A stretch of DNA of 64,000 nucleotides from Hemibagrus wyckioides. Taxonomy: Eukaryota; Chordata; Actinopteri; Siluriformes; Bagridae. The notes under the pieces are model-generated. The model saw only the letters and a list, made by a program, of their open reading frames with translations, was not told the origin of the DNA and searched no databases. The stretch's first letter is position 1. Every line of letters starts with the position of its first letter. Positions 26,345-39,400 of the stretch are shown here, piece by piece. The translations under genes and the position numbers were made by a program. The DNA lies in NCBI RefSeq assembly GCF_019097595.1, contig NC_080715.1, forward strand, positions 26,254,355 to 26,318,354, read 5' to 3'.

Positions 26345-27230
26345 TACAAAATACTATTTTATAATATAAATACCTTCACGCCTTAAAGAACTGCAGTGCA
26401 GAGAATACTGAGAATAGCGAGTGAGTTACATTGTAGATACGTTGAAGATATGTTGGTTTAATTTTTTATCTCTTCTGGTAAATATTCTCTTGTAAATACA
26501 GTATTAAAACTAATTATAATTATATTTTAAATATGATTAGATATCATACAGATACTGCTCTGCTGCTTTCTTGATGCTGGGAAGAAATTCAAGGTGTTTG
26601 GTTTAGACCCATGGTTCTCTATGTGCTCCAGGGACTCCCAGGTGTCTATGAAGCAAAGTGATGGGTGATATAGTTTTCTCAGATTTGTTGCACACAATTA
26701 TCCAATTAATTGCTATGATTTTTTATTAATCTCTATTAATTTCCTGTTTTTAAATATTATTGTACACATTTAAATAATGTGCTTTTTTTTTATTTTTTAC
26801 TTACAATAGATTCTATGTAAAATAAGTCTTGTGTATTGTGGGGGTCCATGGGGTTTTATTTACAGTTAAAAGTTTAATTGCCCCCTTTCTTAATGACACA
26901 AATGCATTGTCAGGGAGCTTACAAATATATTAGCATTTGCCAATATCTACACTGTAGTTTATCCTAAAGGACCAGGCTTCAAAGTAATCATTTTATTTTT
27001 TTAATATAATATAAATGTTTCTTGTGTGTTTTATTTGTTTCTGTACACTGTTTTATAGCAAAATGTGCATTACAAACCTTTTTTTTGCCATTGTTGCCAT
27101 GCTATAGTAACGCTATTTCTTTTTTAATTTATTTGTCTGTTAAAGATGTCATTCAAAGCAATTGAATATATTTTTCTGAGAAGCTCGTAGCTGCACTTTA
27201 CATCTACGTTTGAAATAAACAAGTATTTCA
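26345..27230 (+). other. mxra5: mxra5 3' UTR (probable)
   Basis: AT-rich sequence after the stop codon. A clean AATAAA lies at 27214-27219 in TGAAATAAACAAG, which would end an approximately 880-bp 3' UTR. Earlier weaker signals cannot be excluded. Confidence 0.45.
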
Positions 27231-30200
27231 ATTATTTAAGCAGTTACATGATAAACTACAGGTATTTTAAAGTCCCAGCAAAAGTATAAACAGAAAAAAT
27301 TGAAGAAGAAATATGAAATAATTCCTGACTCATTCATACTTCTGTTCTTTTTAACCAAAATGCCTTGTTACTGGATGCAAGTGTCCTAAAATCCCTGTAG
27401 AAATTCCGAATAGGTTTCTAATTAGTGGAAGCCTGAGTAGACTTCTGTTTCAGTGGCATGAAGAACACACATAATAATGATTTATGAGAATCCTTAACAT
27501 TGAAAAGCAAGAAAAAAAAACAGCCTCATGAAACAGGTGTGTAAGACCATTAGCAAAACTCGAAACCTCTGATTTTGACAGTCGAGATGTATGATATTGC
27601 AGCAAACAGCAGTCTTGCTAATGCTGTGTGTTTGGCTGTAAGGTGTATTTAAATCATGCTAGCATTATTAGTGCTAATCATATGATATTTTGCTAGCAAG
27701 GAAGCTTTAAAAACCTTCAAACTCTCAATGCCTCCTTACTGAATTAGGTTTCTTCAGTAAATATTTTCAATGTGAGTAAAAAAATAATTTATTCATGTAT
27801 TTGTGACCACCACAGTTAGCTAGCTAGCACAAAAGAGAAGCATAATGACAAGTGTTTTTATCTAGTGATGTTCCATTCAGAAGTTATTAAGCCAAAATAG
27901 TGAGATAATATTGTAACAAGTTATTAATTTGTAATAAGAAAATGATATGCTGTGGATTGTGAATAAGTATAATGCGGTACAGGTAGATGTAAGTTTAGCT
28001 AGCTAACACAGGAACGAACAGTTCCCTGTCCCTGCTGGCCACAACAAACTAACACTGTTTCAGTTGATACAAAAAAAAACCTTGACACTTGACTGTGATT
28101 TATTTAGTATGAGGACAAAAATACCCTGAAAATTTTCCTGTCGTTTTATTTGAATGTTCTTTAGGGCTGAGGCAGCATGTGGACGGCATTAGCTAACACA
28201 TGCTAGGGCTAATCAGGTGATGTTTCCTGGTGTGCAGCTAAAACATCAAAGAGCCTTGTGGAAATATTCTCCACACACTCTTTCAATCAAGGAAATATTG
28301 ACCACTGTCTGGGGGTCGCACTGCAGGCACAGTGAGTTGGAGGTGTGTTTACAAGAACATGCTTCTGTTAGGCTCAATAATTATCAGATAATTTGAAAGC
28401 AATTCCCCACATTAGCTCTGGATCTGCGTCATCAAACTGTCCCTCAGTGAAGTGGCCCAGGTCAAAAAAGCAGCCCATACACATTCAGTGGTGTAACATA
28501 CAGAGCAGCAGATGCTCAGCCAACCAGAATCTTTAAACCTTAAACTCTCATAAAATGTAGACGGTGCCCCGAGCTACTGATAGCTGCAGCTAATGAATTT
28601 CCCCTGATAGGAAAGGCTGGTCTTGTGACTTTTGGTGGTAGAAGTCTGTGGTAAAATAAGGCTGTAATTAACTTTTTAATGAGCGTCCTGACCTCGTGTC
28701 CAGATTCAGAAGATGTCCAGGAGCAGACCTACAGCTGGAGAAAGGGAAAGTTCATAAAGTTGAGAAACGCGACAAGATTCTGCTACGGGATCAAGATGAC
28801 ATCTGAAAGACTTGTGTGAGTGTGTGTTTTTAAAACAATATTTATTTCTCCGAAGAGAGATTGCACTCTAAACAAGCCATTTTTATTGTATTAAGTCATT
28901 AATAGTCCACTCCAGAACATGGACAGTGATTGCTTTTCAGTGAAACACATCTTCAACACAATGATTAAAGTGAACTTTAGTACAACAAGGAATAACATTC
29001 ATGTTTGACAAATGTAAGAGTAACTAGCTAGCTTGATCTGGGAAAAATCAGAAATCTCATCATTAACAAACCTGCTGATGTGAAAATGTTTCAGTTTGTC
29101 TGTGGAGTTTCACTCGGATTGTTCTGACAGAATGCTGCTCCTCATAAAGTGGACAAAATCCCTGTGATCTTCATGACGGAGTTTAATCCTGTGTTTAATC
29201 TCGTGTTTCGTCAGGTTTAACATGTCTGACGTTTAAACCTCTAGGTTAAGGCACTTTTCTTTCTTTTTCTTTTTCTCAGACTTTATGCATTAATGAAACA
29301 TAACTCTGCAGTAAAGCTGAATCCTGGAGGAATCATGTTACGCGTTAACAAACATGTTGATTAACTCTCATTAAAGAGTTCAAATTAAACTATAACCAGA
29401 ATATTAGAGCAACCTGTACAGAGCTTTCTTAAGGATCTTTGACTAGTTACATTAAAAGCAAAGCGCTGAGACTATTCAGGTTTCAGCTTGTTGTACAAAA
29501 TCTGCTTTTGCTCAGATGCTAATCATTAAACTGCCAATCAAAGGTTTAAAACACAGATTCTTCTCATTCGACACAGACGTACATGCTGTATTTTAATGTT
29601 TTCCACAGGTACACGAGGCTGAGAGGTACGAAGAAAGAGAGGCCAGTTTTTCATAGGTGAAAAGCTTTTAACCTTTATTAAGTCGAGGAATGTTGTTATT
29701 ATGGGCCTCATTTTCCCTCATTAAAACAAGACATCATATTCGGTAGCTATTTATCTATAAAGTGACTCGTAGAAGAAATAGGTTTATTAGCCTGCTAGCT
29801 AATCTGTGAGGTAGTGGTTTGCTAATTAGTCCTGACTGAAATCTGCTGCTACTGTAGTTAACTTTTACACAATAATTTATTGCACAATTACTTGATTGTT
29901 AAAGGTGTAAACTTGCAGCCTGCAGTACTTCTTCTCCTAAACTGTAGTAAAAAAAAATCTGTTGTTTGAAGAGACCTGAAGCTCCGCCCACTTCACAATC
30001 ACTTACAGGGTTTACAGTAACCACCTGGTGCTCCAGGGGGAAAAAGCTGTGACTTGTCTGATTCAGTTTAGATGCAGATGCCGTAAAAGTTTACATGCAC
30101 ACGTTCTTTCTGCCTTTTCTGGGGAAAAAATGATGCTACATGCAGGAATTAATAAGAAAGTATGAGAGGTTTTTTCCACACATGCTTGGTGATTAGCGTA

Positions 30201-32207
30201 AACTCTGTAAATTTGCTCACTCCGGTTTCTATAGGGATGGACTCGAGACCGTTGACTAGCCCAGAAGAGCAAACGATGCTAAATCGCTGTATCTTTACGT
30301 GGGAATCCACATGAGATGGAGGAAGGAGGCGGGGCTTTTTAAAACACTTACACACCCGTCAATCACAACACAGTCAGTTGAGCTGAGGATATTAACGTGC
30401 AACATTGTTATAACAAACACTGATTTTGAGTAAAATTTCACATTGTTTAATAATATTCACTAATCCTCTGTATTTCTGGTTGCTTTATGCATCATGAACA
30501 AATAGGATTTAAGTGTTTGGGTGGTTATGATGTCCAAAGTAGGATCCCTACAGCTAACAGCTATTCAGTTGAAAGGAAAGAGCGGGGGTGTGTCTAGCTA
30601 ATCAGTGTTAACATGATGGCCCTGTCATTTCTTTCCACAAATAATTTTTTGCAGGTGCTTATAAATAGTTTTAAAAGATCTTACAACAAACCTAACCTCA
30701 AAGCTAATGGTGGCTAGCAAAGCTAACATGTAACAATCCTGCTATTGTTGTGGGGAAAAAATAGCATTTCTCTAAAAGAGCAAACATCAATCTGACACAC
30801 GCTTTCTCTTTTTCTAATTGCGGTTGCACCGGAACTCCAATGCTAACAAAGTAAACAACAGGAGCTTGTGGTAACTTGATTAGCGTTACGCCATACACAT
30901 GTTGAAATCATCACATGCTAACATCAAACCATATGGAGGTGTTCAATTTAATTAGTTTCAGGGAAATATGTGATGAGTTCAGCTAGTATAATTCTGATTA
31001 GCTGTTAGAACTGTTAGCGAGGTTAGCCTCGTAGCTGTAGTGCAGTACTGAAGGAAGCAAAATACCATGTTCCATATGTTCCAAATGCTAGAACTCGTCT
31101 CTGGCTATTGTGTGGAGTAAAACGGTGGCCATTTTATATGAAACATCCCAAAACGTAGGCTGAGTGGAGTAAACCCTGAATCTGTGTGATGTAATAATTA
31201 AAGAAATGTAATTTCTCCAGATATCAGTGGAATCATGCAACTCTTTATTTAGTTCCCTGTTTAAATGGTTAAAGCACTTCAGGTTCTGAAGCTCACTCTT
31301 TATAACATTAGCGAGATGATTTCAATAAAGTGCAGTAGTTAGCTATGCTGCAGGGTTGCGGTGGAGAAGTGTGGGTTTTCTTTCATCTCAGTTCAGCTGT
31401 AAATAAATGTCTGAATCCTAAATGATTGTCATGAACAGCACTCTGCTATGCTCACTCAGCTAGACACGTTTTCTCTCCCAGCCTGAGTTTGTTGTGTGCT
31501 GAAGTTTATATATTACGCAGTAAGATGTTTTATCTCAGGTTAGCTGGAGGATATTTTCAGTTTGTAGTTTGCTTATAATTGTAAAATATTTGAATTTCAT
31601 CTCATCTGTTCATCAGCACAACACACACGCTAGGCTTATTTACAGCACATCACATGTTGTGTTTTTTAATTTCTTGTTTTTTTTCAGTAAATGGGCTGAT
31701 TATCAGACCGATAGTAGATCCAAGTATCATTATTGTGTATCATAGGCTAACGTTTACTAACTAGCGATTCGTTAGGATAAACTGGCACAGTGTTAAGGGG
31801 TTTTGCTAGGTCCTGCTGTTTGTAACATGAAGTCTACATGCTCACGGTCGCATCTCTTCTCTGAGCTGCTTCTCTTCATATATATATATATATATATATA
31901 ACCACATGTTGTGTCAGTTTATGGAAATACTTACCTTATTCCACATCTTGTCTTTCTCCTGTCAGTGAGATGGGTAAAAGGTAAGAGGTGGCGTTAGGAG
32001 ATTAGGACACATTTGATATTTGCACTACTTTTTTTTTTTTTTTTGCAAGTTCATTGTGTGTGAGTAATTTTCACTATAAAGACAACACAAAAGGCAGAGA
32101 GGTGGAATGAAACGCTGTAAATCCTCTGGATCCTCTTTTCATCGCCACTACAGCTCAAGTCAGTGAGAGGCCATGAGACCACATAATACAGATAGATGAA
32201 GATGTGC

Positions 32208-32440
32208 AGATACTCAGACAGACAGACAGACAGACACTCAGGCAGACAGACACTCAGGCAGACAGACACTCAGAGAGACAGACAGACACTCAGGCAGACA
32301 GACAGACACTCAGGCAGACAGACACTCAGGCAGACAGACACTCAGAGAGACAGACAGACACTCAGGCAGACAGACACTCAGACAGACCGACAGACACTCA
32401 GACAGACAGACACTCAGATAGACAGACAGCCAGTCAGACA
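32208..32440. repeat. GACA / CACTCAGG compound minisatellite
   Basis: Tandem units of (GACA)2-4 plus CACTCAGGCAGA, with variants CACTCAGAGAGA, over about 230 bp. Both strands are open for long stretches for compositional reasons only. Confidence 0.9.
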
Positions 32441-32737
32441 CAAACTCAGGACAGTATTCTAACATAAGGCACAAGTTCCAGCTGTCAGACTGTGACATAA
32501 AACTTTAAATAACATTATAATAAAGCAAAAATAAATAAATAAATAAATATATAAAATAAGTAACGTAAAATGAACTATTAAAACCCACACGAAAAAGTAA
32601 AGCTAAACTTTATTTATTTATTTTTTTTAAAATGCCCCATTACTTTGATTCTAAATTATTGTGAATGTAGTTAGTCTTTGTGTTTGTGACATTTATATAT
32701 AAAAGAGATATACTGTACTTAACGTTGTTGTTCTTTC

Positions 32738-32925
32738 AGCTGCTCCCTGTGTGTGAGGGGTCGCCACAGCAGACCAACTGGTCCACACAACAACTTGGCA
32801 CAGGTTTTACACCAGATTCCCTTGGGACAGGCACTGCATCCTGTGGCTGGGGTTTGGGCATGGGCATCAAACCCGGGCATTCTAAATGGTAGGCGACAAA
32901 CATACCACTGAGCCACCAATGCCCA
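32738..32925 (-). mobile_element. tRNA-derived SINE
   Basis: Read on the minus strand, it begins TGGGCATTGGTGGCTCAGTGG, which contains an RNA polymerase III A-box-like TGGCTCAGTGG (plus 32905-32915), followed by a B-box-like GGTTTGATGCC (plus 32863-32873). A non-tRNA body follows with no ORF. Confidence 0.7.
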
Positions 32926-33345
32926 CAAAATATACTGTATTTAATAATAATCATAATAATAATAATAATATGTAGGTGAAAATAGTATTTTCCTTGATAA
33001 ATTATCTTTTTTTTATTTCATGTATTATATTTTTTAATTGCTGTTTTTTAGTGATGATTTAATTGCTTTATGTATATAATACATAATAAATAATATTTAT
33101 CTGTCTTTTTCTCTGTATTAATGATGCCCCAGGAAAGGTTTTGAAGTGAAACAGCGCCTCACTGTGGCCTCACATACCTCAGGTACATTTCTTTTCTCAG
33201 TGAATGAGATGTGGGACATGTCCCAAGAATCACAGTCACTGCAAATCACCCACCCACCCACACACACATTCACACACAGTGTCAATACACACTAGCTGAG
33301 CTGTTTATTACAGAAAACTGAGATAATAATGAGTCTTGTGCAGCA

Positions 33346-33351
33346 TTTATT
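33346..33351 (-). promoter_or_regulatory. sts: Candidate sts polyadenylation signal
   Basis: TTTATT on the plus strand is AATAAA on the sts strand, about 80 bp after the stop codon. A second copy lies at about 33304-33309. Either could serve. Confidence 0.4.
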
Positions 33352-33430
33352 CAATTTACACAAGTCATTTGTCTCAAGCAGAAATAAGAAAGTTCCTCCA
33401 TAGGCAAACGTGCTGCTATAATGATATCCC

Positions 33431-36400
33431 TCAAGACTCTGAGCAGGAGCAGAATGGGAAAACACCGCAGCATGGCTGTAACCATGGTTTCCACAGCGTG
33501 TTCTGCCATGACAGCTGGTTCTCAGGAAGAGTCAGTGTTCTCTGGTGTTCCTGTACAGCATCTTGAACACGCTGCAGCACCTCGCGGTGACGTGGCTCCG
33601 TCTCCGCCGTCAAGGGCACCGCCTCCGAGGGGTCAGAGGTCACGTCGAAGACAAGTGGCGGGTCGTGATGTGTGATGATGTCACCGTAGCACAAGCACAT
33701 ATGTGTGCTGTTACAATTCGAAGTGAAGAAGTGCACTTTGAAGACGGAGTCACCTAAAAAAAAACATTAAAAACTTACTATTAATATATGTCTGTGCTTT
33801 GTGTGTGTGTGTGTGTGTGTGTGTTCTCACTGTCAGGAGGATGCCAGCGGACCGCAAACAAATGAACACCACAGTAGTGAAACATGAACTCGTGTTTTGA
33901 ACGCTTAGTTTTCCGCTCCAGCAGTGGCAGCAGGTCATGACCATCCAGAATTCTTAATAGTATACACCACACACACACACACACAGAGTAATTATTTACA
34001 ATTTGTTCATTTCACTTATGCCACACTGCAGCTGAATCAATGTTATGTGCTGATGATTAAAAGACTACAGGAGCTATGTATTACCACTAAAATGAAATAT
34101 AAAGTATATAGTGCCACTAGATCATTCAGTTGCCAAATGTTAATTGTTTAATGTGTAAGATGTACTAGCCTGTCATTAGGCAGCTGTCCTCCTGCTAGAT
34201 TCACTACAGTAGGAAAAATGTCCATTAAACTTGTAGGCTCATTAATGATTTCTCCGGCCGGAAGACGATTTTTCCAGCGGAATATTCCTGGAACACGAAT
34301 CCCGCCTTCCCAGCCAGCCATGTTCTTACTACCTGCATAAAACACATAGATCTTGGGACGAGATCAGGCCTTTTAACCATCACACCCAGAACAAACCATC
34401 CAGTGGGGAAAAAAACAGTATTATTGTATTTATTTAAGCAAAGTCAGTTCAATAAACATAAATAATTGTTTAAAGAAGTGTTTATAAGTGTTTTTTCTAT
34501 ACAGAATAATGAAAACAAAAGTGTTGATGTTGCTCCCTACTGAGACTGATAATCAAATGTGATTACTGAGGTTGAGATTTACTCAAGTGCTGATGCTGCT
34601 CTATACTGATGAGGAGAAACACTTAATCTGTTAGTACCATACTCTCTTGATGAGAAGAAACATTTAATCTGTTAGTACTGTACTCTACTGATGAGGAGAA
34701 ACACTTAATCTGTTAGTACTGTACTCTACTGATGAGGAGAAACACTTAATCTGTTAGTACTGTACTCTACTGATGAGGAGAAACACTTAATCTGTTAGTA
34801 CTGTACTATACTGATGAGGAGAAACACTTAATCTGTTAGTACTGTACTATACTGATGAGGAGAAACACTTAATCTGTTAGTACTGTACTATACTGATGAG
34901 GAGAAACACTTAATCTGTTAGTACTGTACTCTACTGATGAGGAGAAACACTTAATCTGTTAGTACTGTACTATACTGATGAGGAGAAACACTTAATCTGT
35001 TAGTACTGTACTCTACTGATGAGGAGAAACACTTAATCTGTTAGTACTGTACTATACTGATGAGGAGAAACACTTAATCTGTTAGTACTGTACTCTACTG
35101 ATGAGGAGAAACACTTAATCTGTTAGTACTGTACTATACTGATGAGGAGAAACACTTAATCTGTTAGTACTGTACTCTACTGATGAGGAGAAACACTTAA
35201 TCTGTTAGTACTGTACTCTACTGATGAGAAGAAACACTTAATCTGTTAGTACTGTACTCTACTGATGAGGAGAAACACTTAATCTGTTAGTACTGTACTC
35301 TACTGATGAGAAGAAACACTTAATCTGTTAGTACTGTACTCTACTGATGAGAAGAAACACTTAATCTGTTAGTACTGTACTCTACTGATGATGTCTATTA
35401 TGGTCTATTATGATGTGTCTAGTTGAGTGCAAGAGTAAGTTGGTTGTGGCCAGAATCTCAGTGAGAATTTTCCCCTTTCTTGAATATAACCTGCATTTAG
35501 ACAGTGTGGACACTCATCAGTGTGCGTCTGACCTCTTATAGACATACAGAAGTTTGGCTTTGCTTATAGATGTCAGACCCACAGTCTCAGTGGCTATGGA
35601 ACAGTGACCCAGGGAGAGCAGGTGTGGTGTGATGGACGATGGTCATTGAAGATACATCAGTGACATCAATAACAGGTGGAATTCTGGCCGAAATGGGCTA
35701 ATCAACAATGCAGGCTGCACAGTCAGACACGCAGCCTGTGTCTCTTTAAGAATTTGCAGACGATCAGTAACCAGTTCTCTAATTACAACAGTTCAGTGTG
35801 TAGGCAGATTCCCAAGACAGAAAATGTCTATTGTTTGTGATTGTGTGCTCCCTTGGTGGATTATGTAAAACACCACAGTACTCATATCTTTTGAAGTTTT
35901 ATTACATGTGACCCCCTTAAGGGCTCTTACAAGTAAAATAGCTTTTCTTTTTTAAAGACAACGATAGGCAACAATCAACTTTTATTTTCCACACACCATT
36001 ACTTCCATTTTCTGCCCAATCTCGCCTTCTCAGTGGTGATAATGCAACTTTCCTATTGTACTGTTCATGGACATCTCTGGGCTTCACTATTTAGTTTTTA
36101 CTGTACACATGGGTGATTTGCATTTCAATATCAATATCTATTTATAAATGAGGTCCGATGACATCGCAGATCTTTCCATTAAAAATGTACACACAGTTTT
36201 CCCAGGATGCCTGACCACCTCCTACTGACAGTGTGTTCAATAACCCTCCCTTGGAGCTCCATAGCACCAAAGCCCCCCAGCTGAAGGATGTACATTATGG
36301 CCAAACTGGCAACCCAGTCATCATATAAATCAATGAGATCAGTTTGGTCAGTGGTCAGTTTTGCTCAGTTCTGCTGTTGAGTATTTGATGTCTTTTACAA

Positions 36401-39400
36401 CGTACCTCGATAAATTCCATTCCAGCCTCCTATATGGCCTTGTGAGTCTGAAACCCAGATATCTCCTCCGTGATCAGACGTGAAGTACATCAGAGTCTTT
36501 TCAGAAAGTTTCAGCTTCTCTACAATCTTCACCATCCTGCCTGCAAGAGGACATTTTATAACAAAATAACAGGAAAAGAATAAAAAACACATTTCAACTA
36601 AACCAGCTTCAAATTTCTCTCACCAATCATCCAGTCCACTTCCTCAACATTGTCTCCATAAACACCATGTTTGCTTTTTCCCGCAAACTGTTTGGAGATG
36701 AAGAGCGGTGTGTGGACGTGAGGCAGAGACAGAAACAACAAAAAGGGTCTGTTCTGGTTTCTGCAGGTGCAGAACAGTAACTTGGCTTTAGACCAAATAT
36801 AAATATGTACCAATTCTACATTATAATACCTTGCATGTAGTTTTTTCAGGTGTCACTGTTTTGTGTGCAGCCTCACCTTTCAACAAATTGCTCTGCCTCT
36901 TTCATTAGCTTCTCAGTTAGCGTTTCCAGGTTCATTGGTTGTTCCACTACATCCTGGTTCCTCATGATGATGCAGTTCCAGGTTTGTAGGAATGCAAATG
37001 GAATGTACCAAGTCAAAAAGCCAAGTACGTAAACAGCGATCAGGAACACAAGCGTCCTGGAGCTGATTTCCAGAAGTCCAGTGATTTTAGCCGTGATTAG
37101 TGTCAGCAGTGCCAATGCTAACAACATAAAAATGTTCCACAGCAGCTCCTGAAGGTCTCCTAGCACCTCGTTGCCCTTTCCAGGTTTGCAGTTGTTAAAC
37201 AGGGTGAAGGGAAGACCATAAAAGAAGTCGAAACCATGGCTGTTGGGATGGTGGCAGTGATCGTTCCTGCTCTTACAGCTCACACCCAGGTGCCACTTTC
37301 CTGGACAGAATGGAAAAGTAAAGATTGCTCACTAAACTCTACTTATTGTACACAAAAAAGTTCAGCACAGTATGATTCCTTTACACCTCACAACCTGAGG
37401 CTATACACGAGGGTCCAATCTTATCCTAGGTGTTTCTGTCCTCAGAACTCACTCTTGCTGGATGTTTTTTTGCACCATTCTGTACAGACTTTTGAACCAT
37501 TCGGTATAAACTACTTTATTATTCATCCCAATGGGAAAATATTGTAAATTTCCTATTGGAATGATTCCACAATTGGAATTGTGTGAAAAACACAGATTTC
37601 CTGGCACCAACAACCATGTCTCTGTCACAATCTCTGAGATCAGGTGTGAGGCAGTAAACAGGGGCAAAATTGTACTGGATGTCACGTACTCTTGCCCTTT
37701 TCTAAGGCCAGTGGAGTTTTCCACCACCAAGGCCATAGGACCTGGGCATCGCTGTGGGTGAAGTAAGTAGATGTGGCCTTTTCCATGTGGTTCCACAACA
37801 GATTCTGGTAGCCACAAATCTTCCATCATAACATTTAGCATTCATGGACTTTATTCTCAAGGTGTAGTAAAGCTACATTTATAAGGTTTTATATTTTACA
37901 TTTGAGGAATATAAACATGTAAAATAAAAACTGTGGTACTTTCTTATTAGTTACCTGTTGATATTCATCCATGCTAGCTAGCTTATACTTTGCTAAATTT
38001 AACATGCTTCATGCAGTTTTCAGAGACACACCTGAGTCAGAATAACAAAACTGCCAGATATGACTGCCTTACCCACAATTCCTGTAGTGTAACCCTGCTC
38101 TTGCAGGAGTTTGGCAAATGTGGTTTCATTGGAAGGAAGTCCTCCTGAAGCCCCGAGGAACAGGATCACCTGCACTCTTCCAGTACTTCCGAGACCTCAG
38201 GTGGAAATATTATGGAGAAGGTGGTATGAACTTTAAGCAGATCATGAAAAGGTTTCAATTTCATTTACATTTTATTTTGTTAAACTTCATAGAGGAGTGA
38301 AGGTTATCATTTGGCTGAATGATGGTAATGATGAAAAAGAGAAAGTATGCATTGTGTTTTTTTTTTTATTTTATCTTGTACTGAGGAGGAAACTCTAGAA
38401 CCAGATGTTCACTACACTGATCCTGAGAAAAGAATAACAGCCATGATCTTGAGGCCCAGAAATTCTCCTCCCTTAAATAATTCAAATAGTTCTTTTTGTC
38501 CTTAAAGAGTGTGAAAGATGTTAGCATGAATATTCAAAGATAAAACGTAACCTGAAAAGAAGACTGATATGAGATGGTGGTGCATTTTTTGAGCTGTGTC
38601 CACCTCTTGGGGATCTTCTTGGTGCCTGGGTTGGACTTGCTAATGAGATGTCTACTGGCGAATCATGGAGCTCCTTTGTCTTTGTGCCCAAGCTTCTTAC
38701 TGACTTCAGCAATGCAAGATTTTATATCTTATAGTTTCATGATGAGTTCTTGGAATTGTTGGATCTGTGAAAAGAGAACTGCCAGGTCTCCTTGGGCCAT
38801 CGGTTTTAGTAGCTCACAGCCTTTAGGAAACTGATGATGGCTTTTGGTTTGCAAGAACCATTATTGACATTGACATTAGAGACTAATGAACAGGTTCCTG
38901 CTGGGAAAAGAAGTTTGCTGCTGATTGATGTGGAATCATTATGAGTACCTCATTCAGGTCTTTGGGACAATCCAGGAAGCCTCCAGAAATGTATACTGGC
39001 AAAAGACCATGGGCAGCTACCTGGGGTTCAGTACCTGTACTGGAGTGGTTCAGCTGTAGGTGGAAACGTTCTGGGGTTGGTGTGAAGGCTCATACCCAGT
39101 TTCCCCTCCTCATACATCTCACAAATAGCTTCAGCAACCAACAAAGTGCCTGGCAGACACCCAGCAGTCCAAGTAGGAGGACATTGTGCAGGGTCTCAGA
39201 TCTGGTGACCCAGGCTTCAAGCAATGCTTTGTACTAGAGAGCAATGCTTAGGAGTGAGTCTGGAAGCTGTGTTACTGAGGAGAGGAACGCTCAAGGTCTG
39301 TTCCATTCCTGAGCTGCAAGCAGTTGTGGAGAAAAGATTCACTTTGAAGACTGACACATTTACATTGCAGTGACAAATTGAATGACACCAGTGCCAGGAT

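Larger units (their letters stand above)
27231..33340. other. Spacer between convergent mxra5 and sts
   Basis: AT-rich, with no gene I can support. Contains a (TA)n run at about 31878-31901, a CAGA-rich array at 32208-32440 and a tRNA-type SINE at 32738-32925. Minus-strand frames over the CAGA array are repeat translations. Confidence 0.55.

Noticed and set aside
28700..28815. Exon-like frame ADLQLEKGKVHKVEKRDKIL ending at a stop
   Set aside because: Compositionally protein-like but isolated, with no partner exon or clear acceptor in phase; not enough to call a gene.
32196..32467. DTQADRQ-repeat open frames on both strands
   Set aside because: Direct reading of the GACA/CACTCAGG repeat; no other support.
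34603..35392. CRISPR-like regular array
   Set aside because: Units are contiguous 41-bp tandem copies with no unique spacers, in a vertebrate intron.
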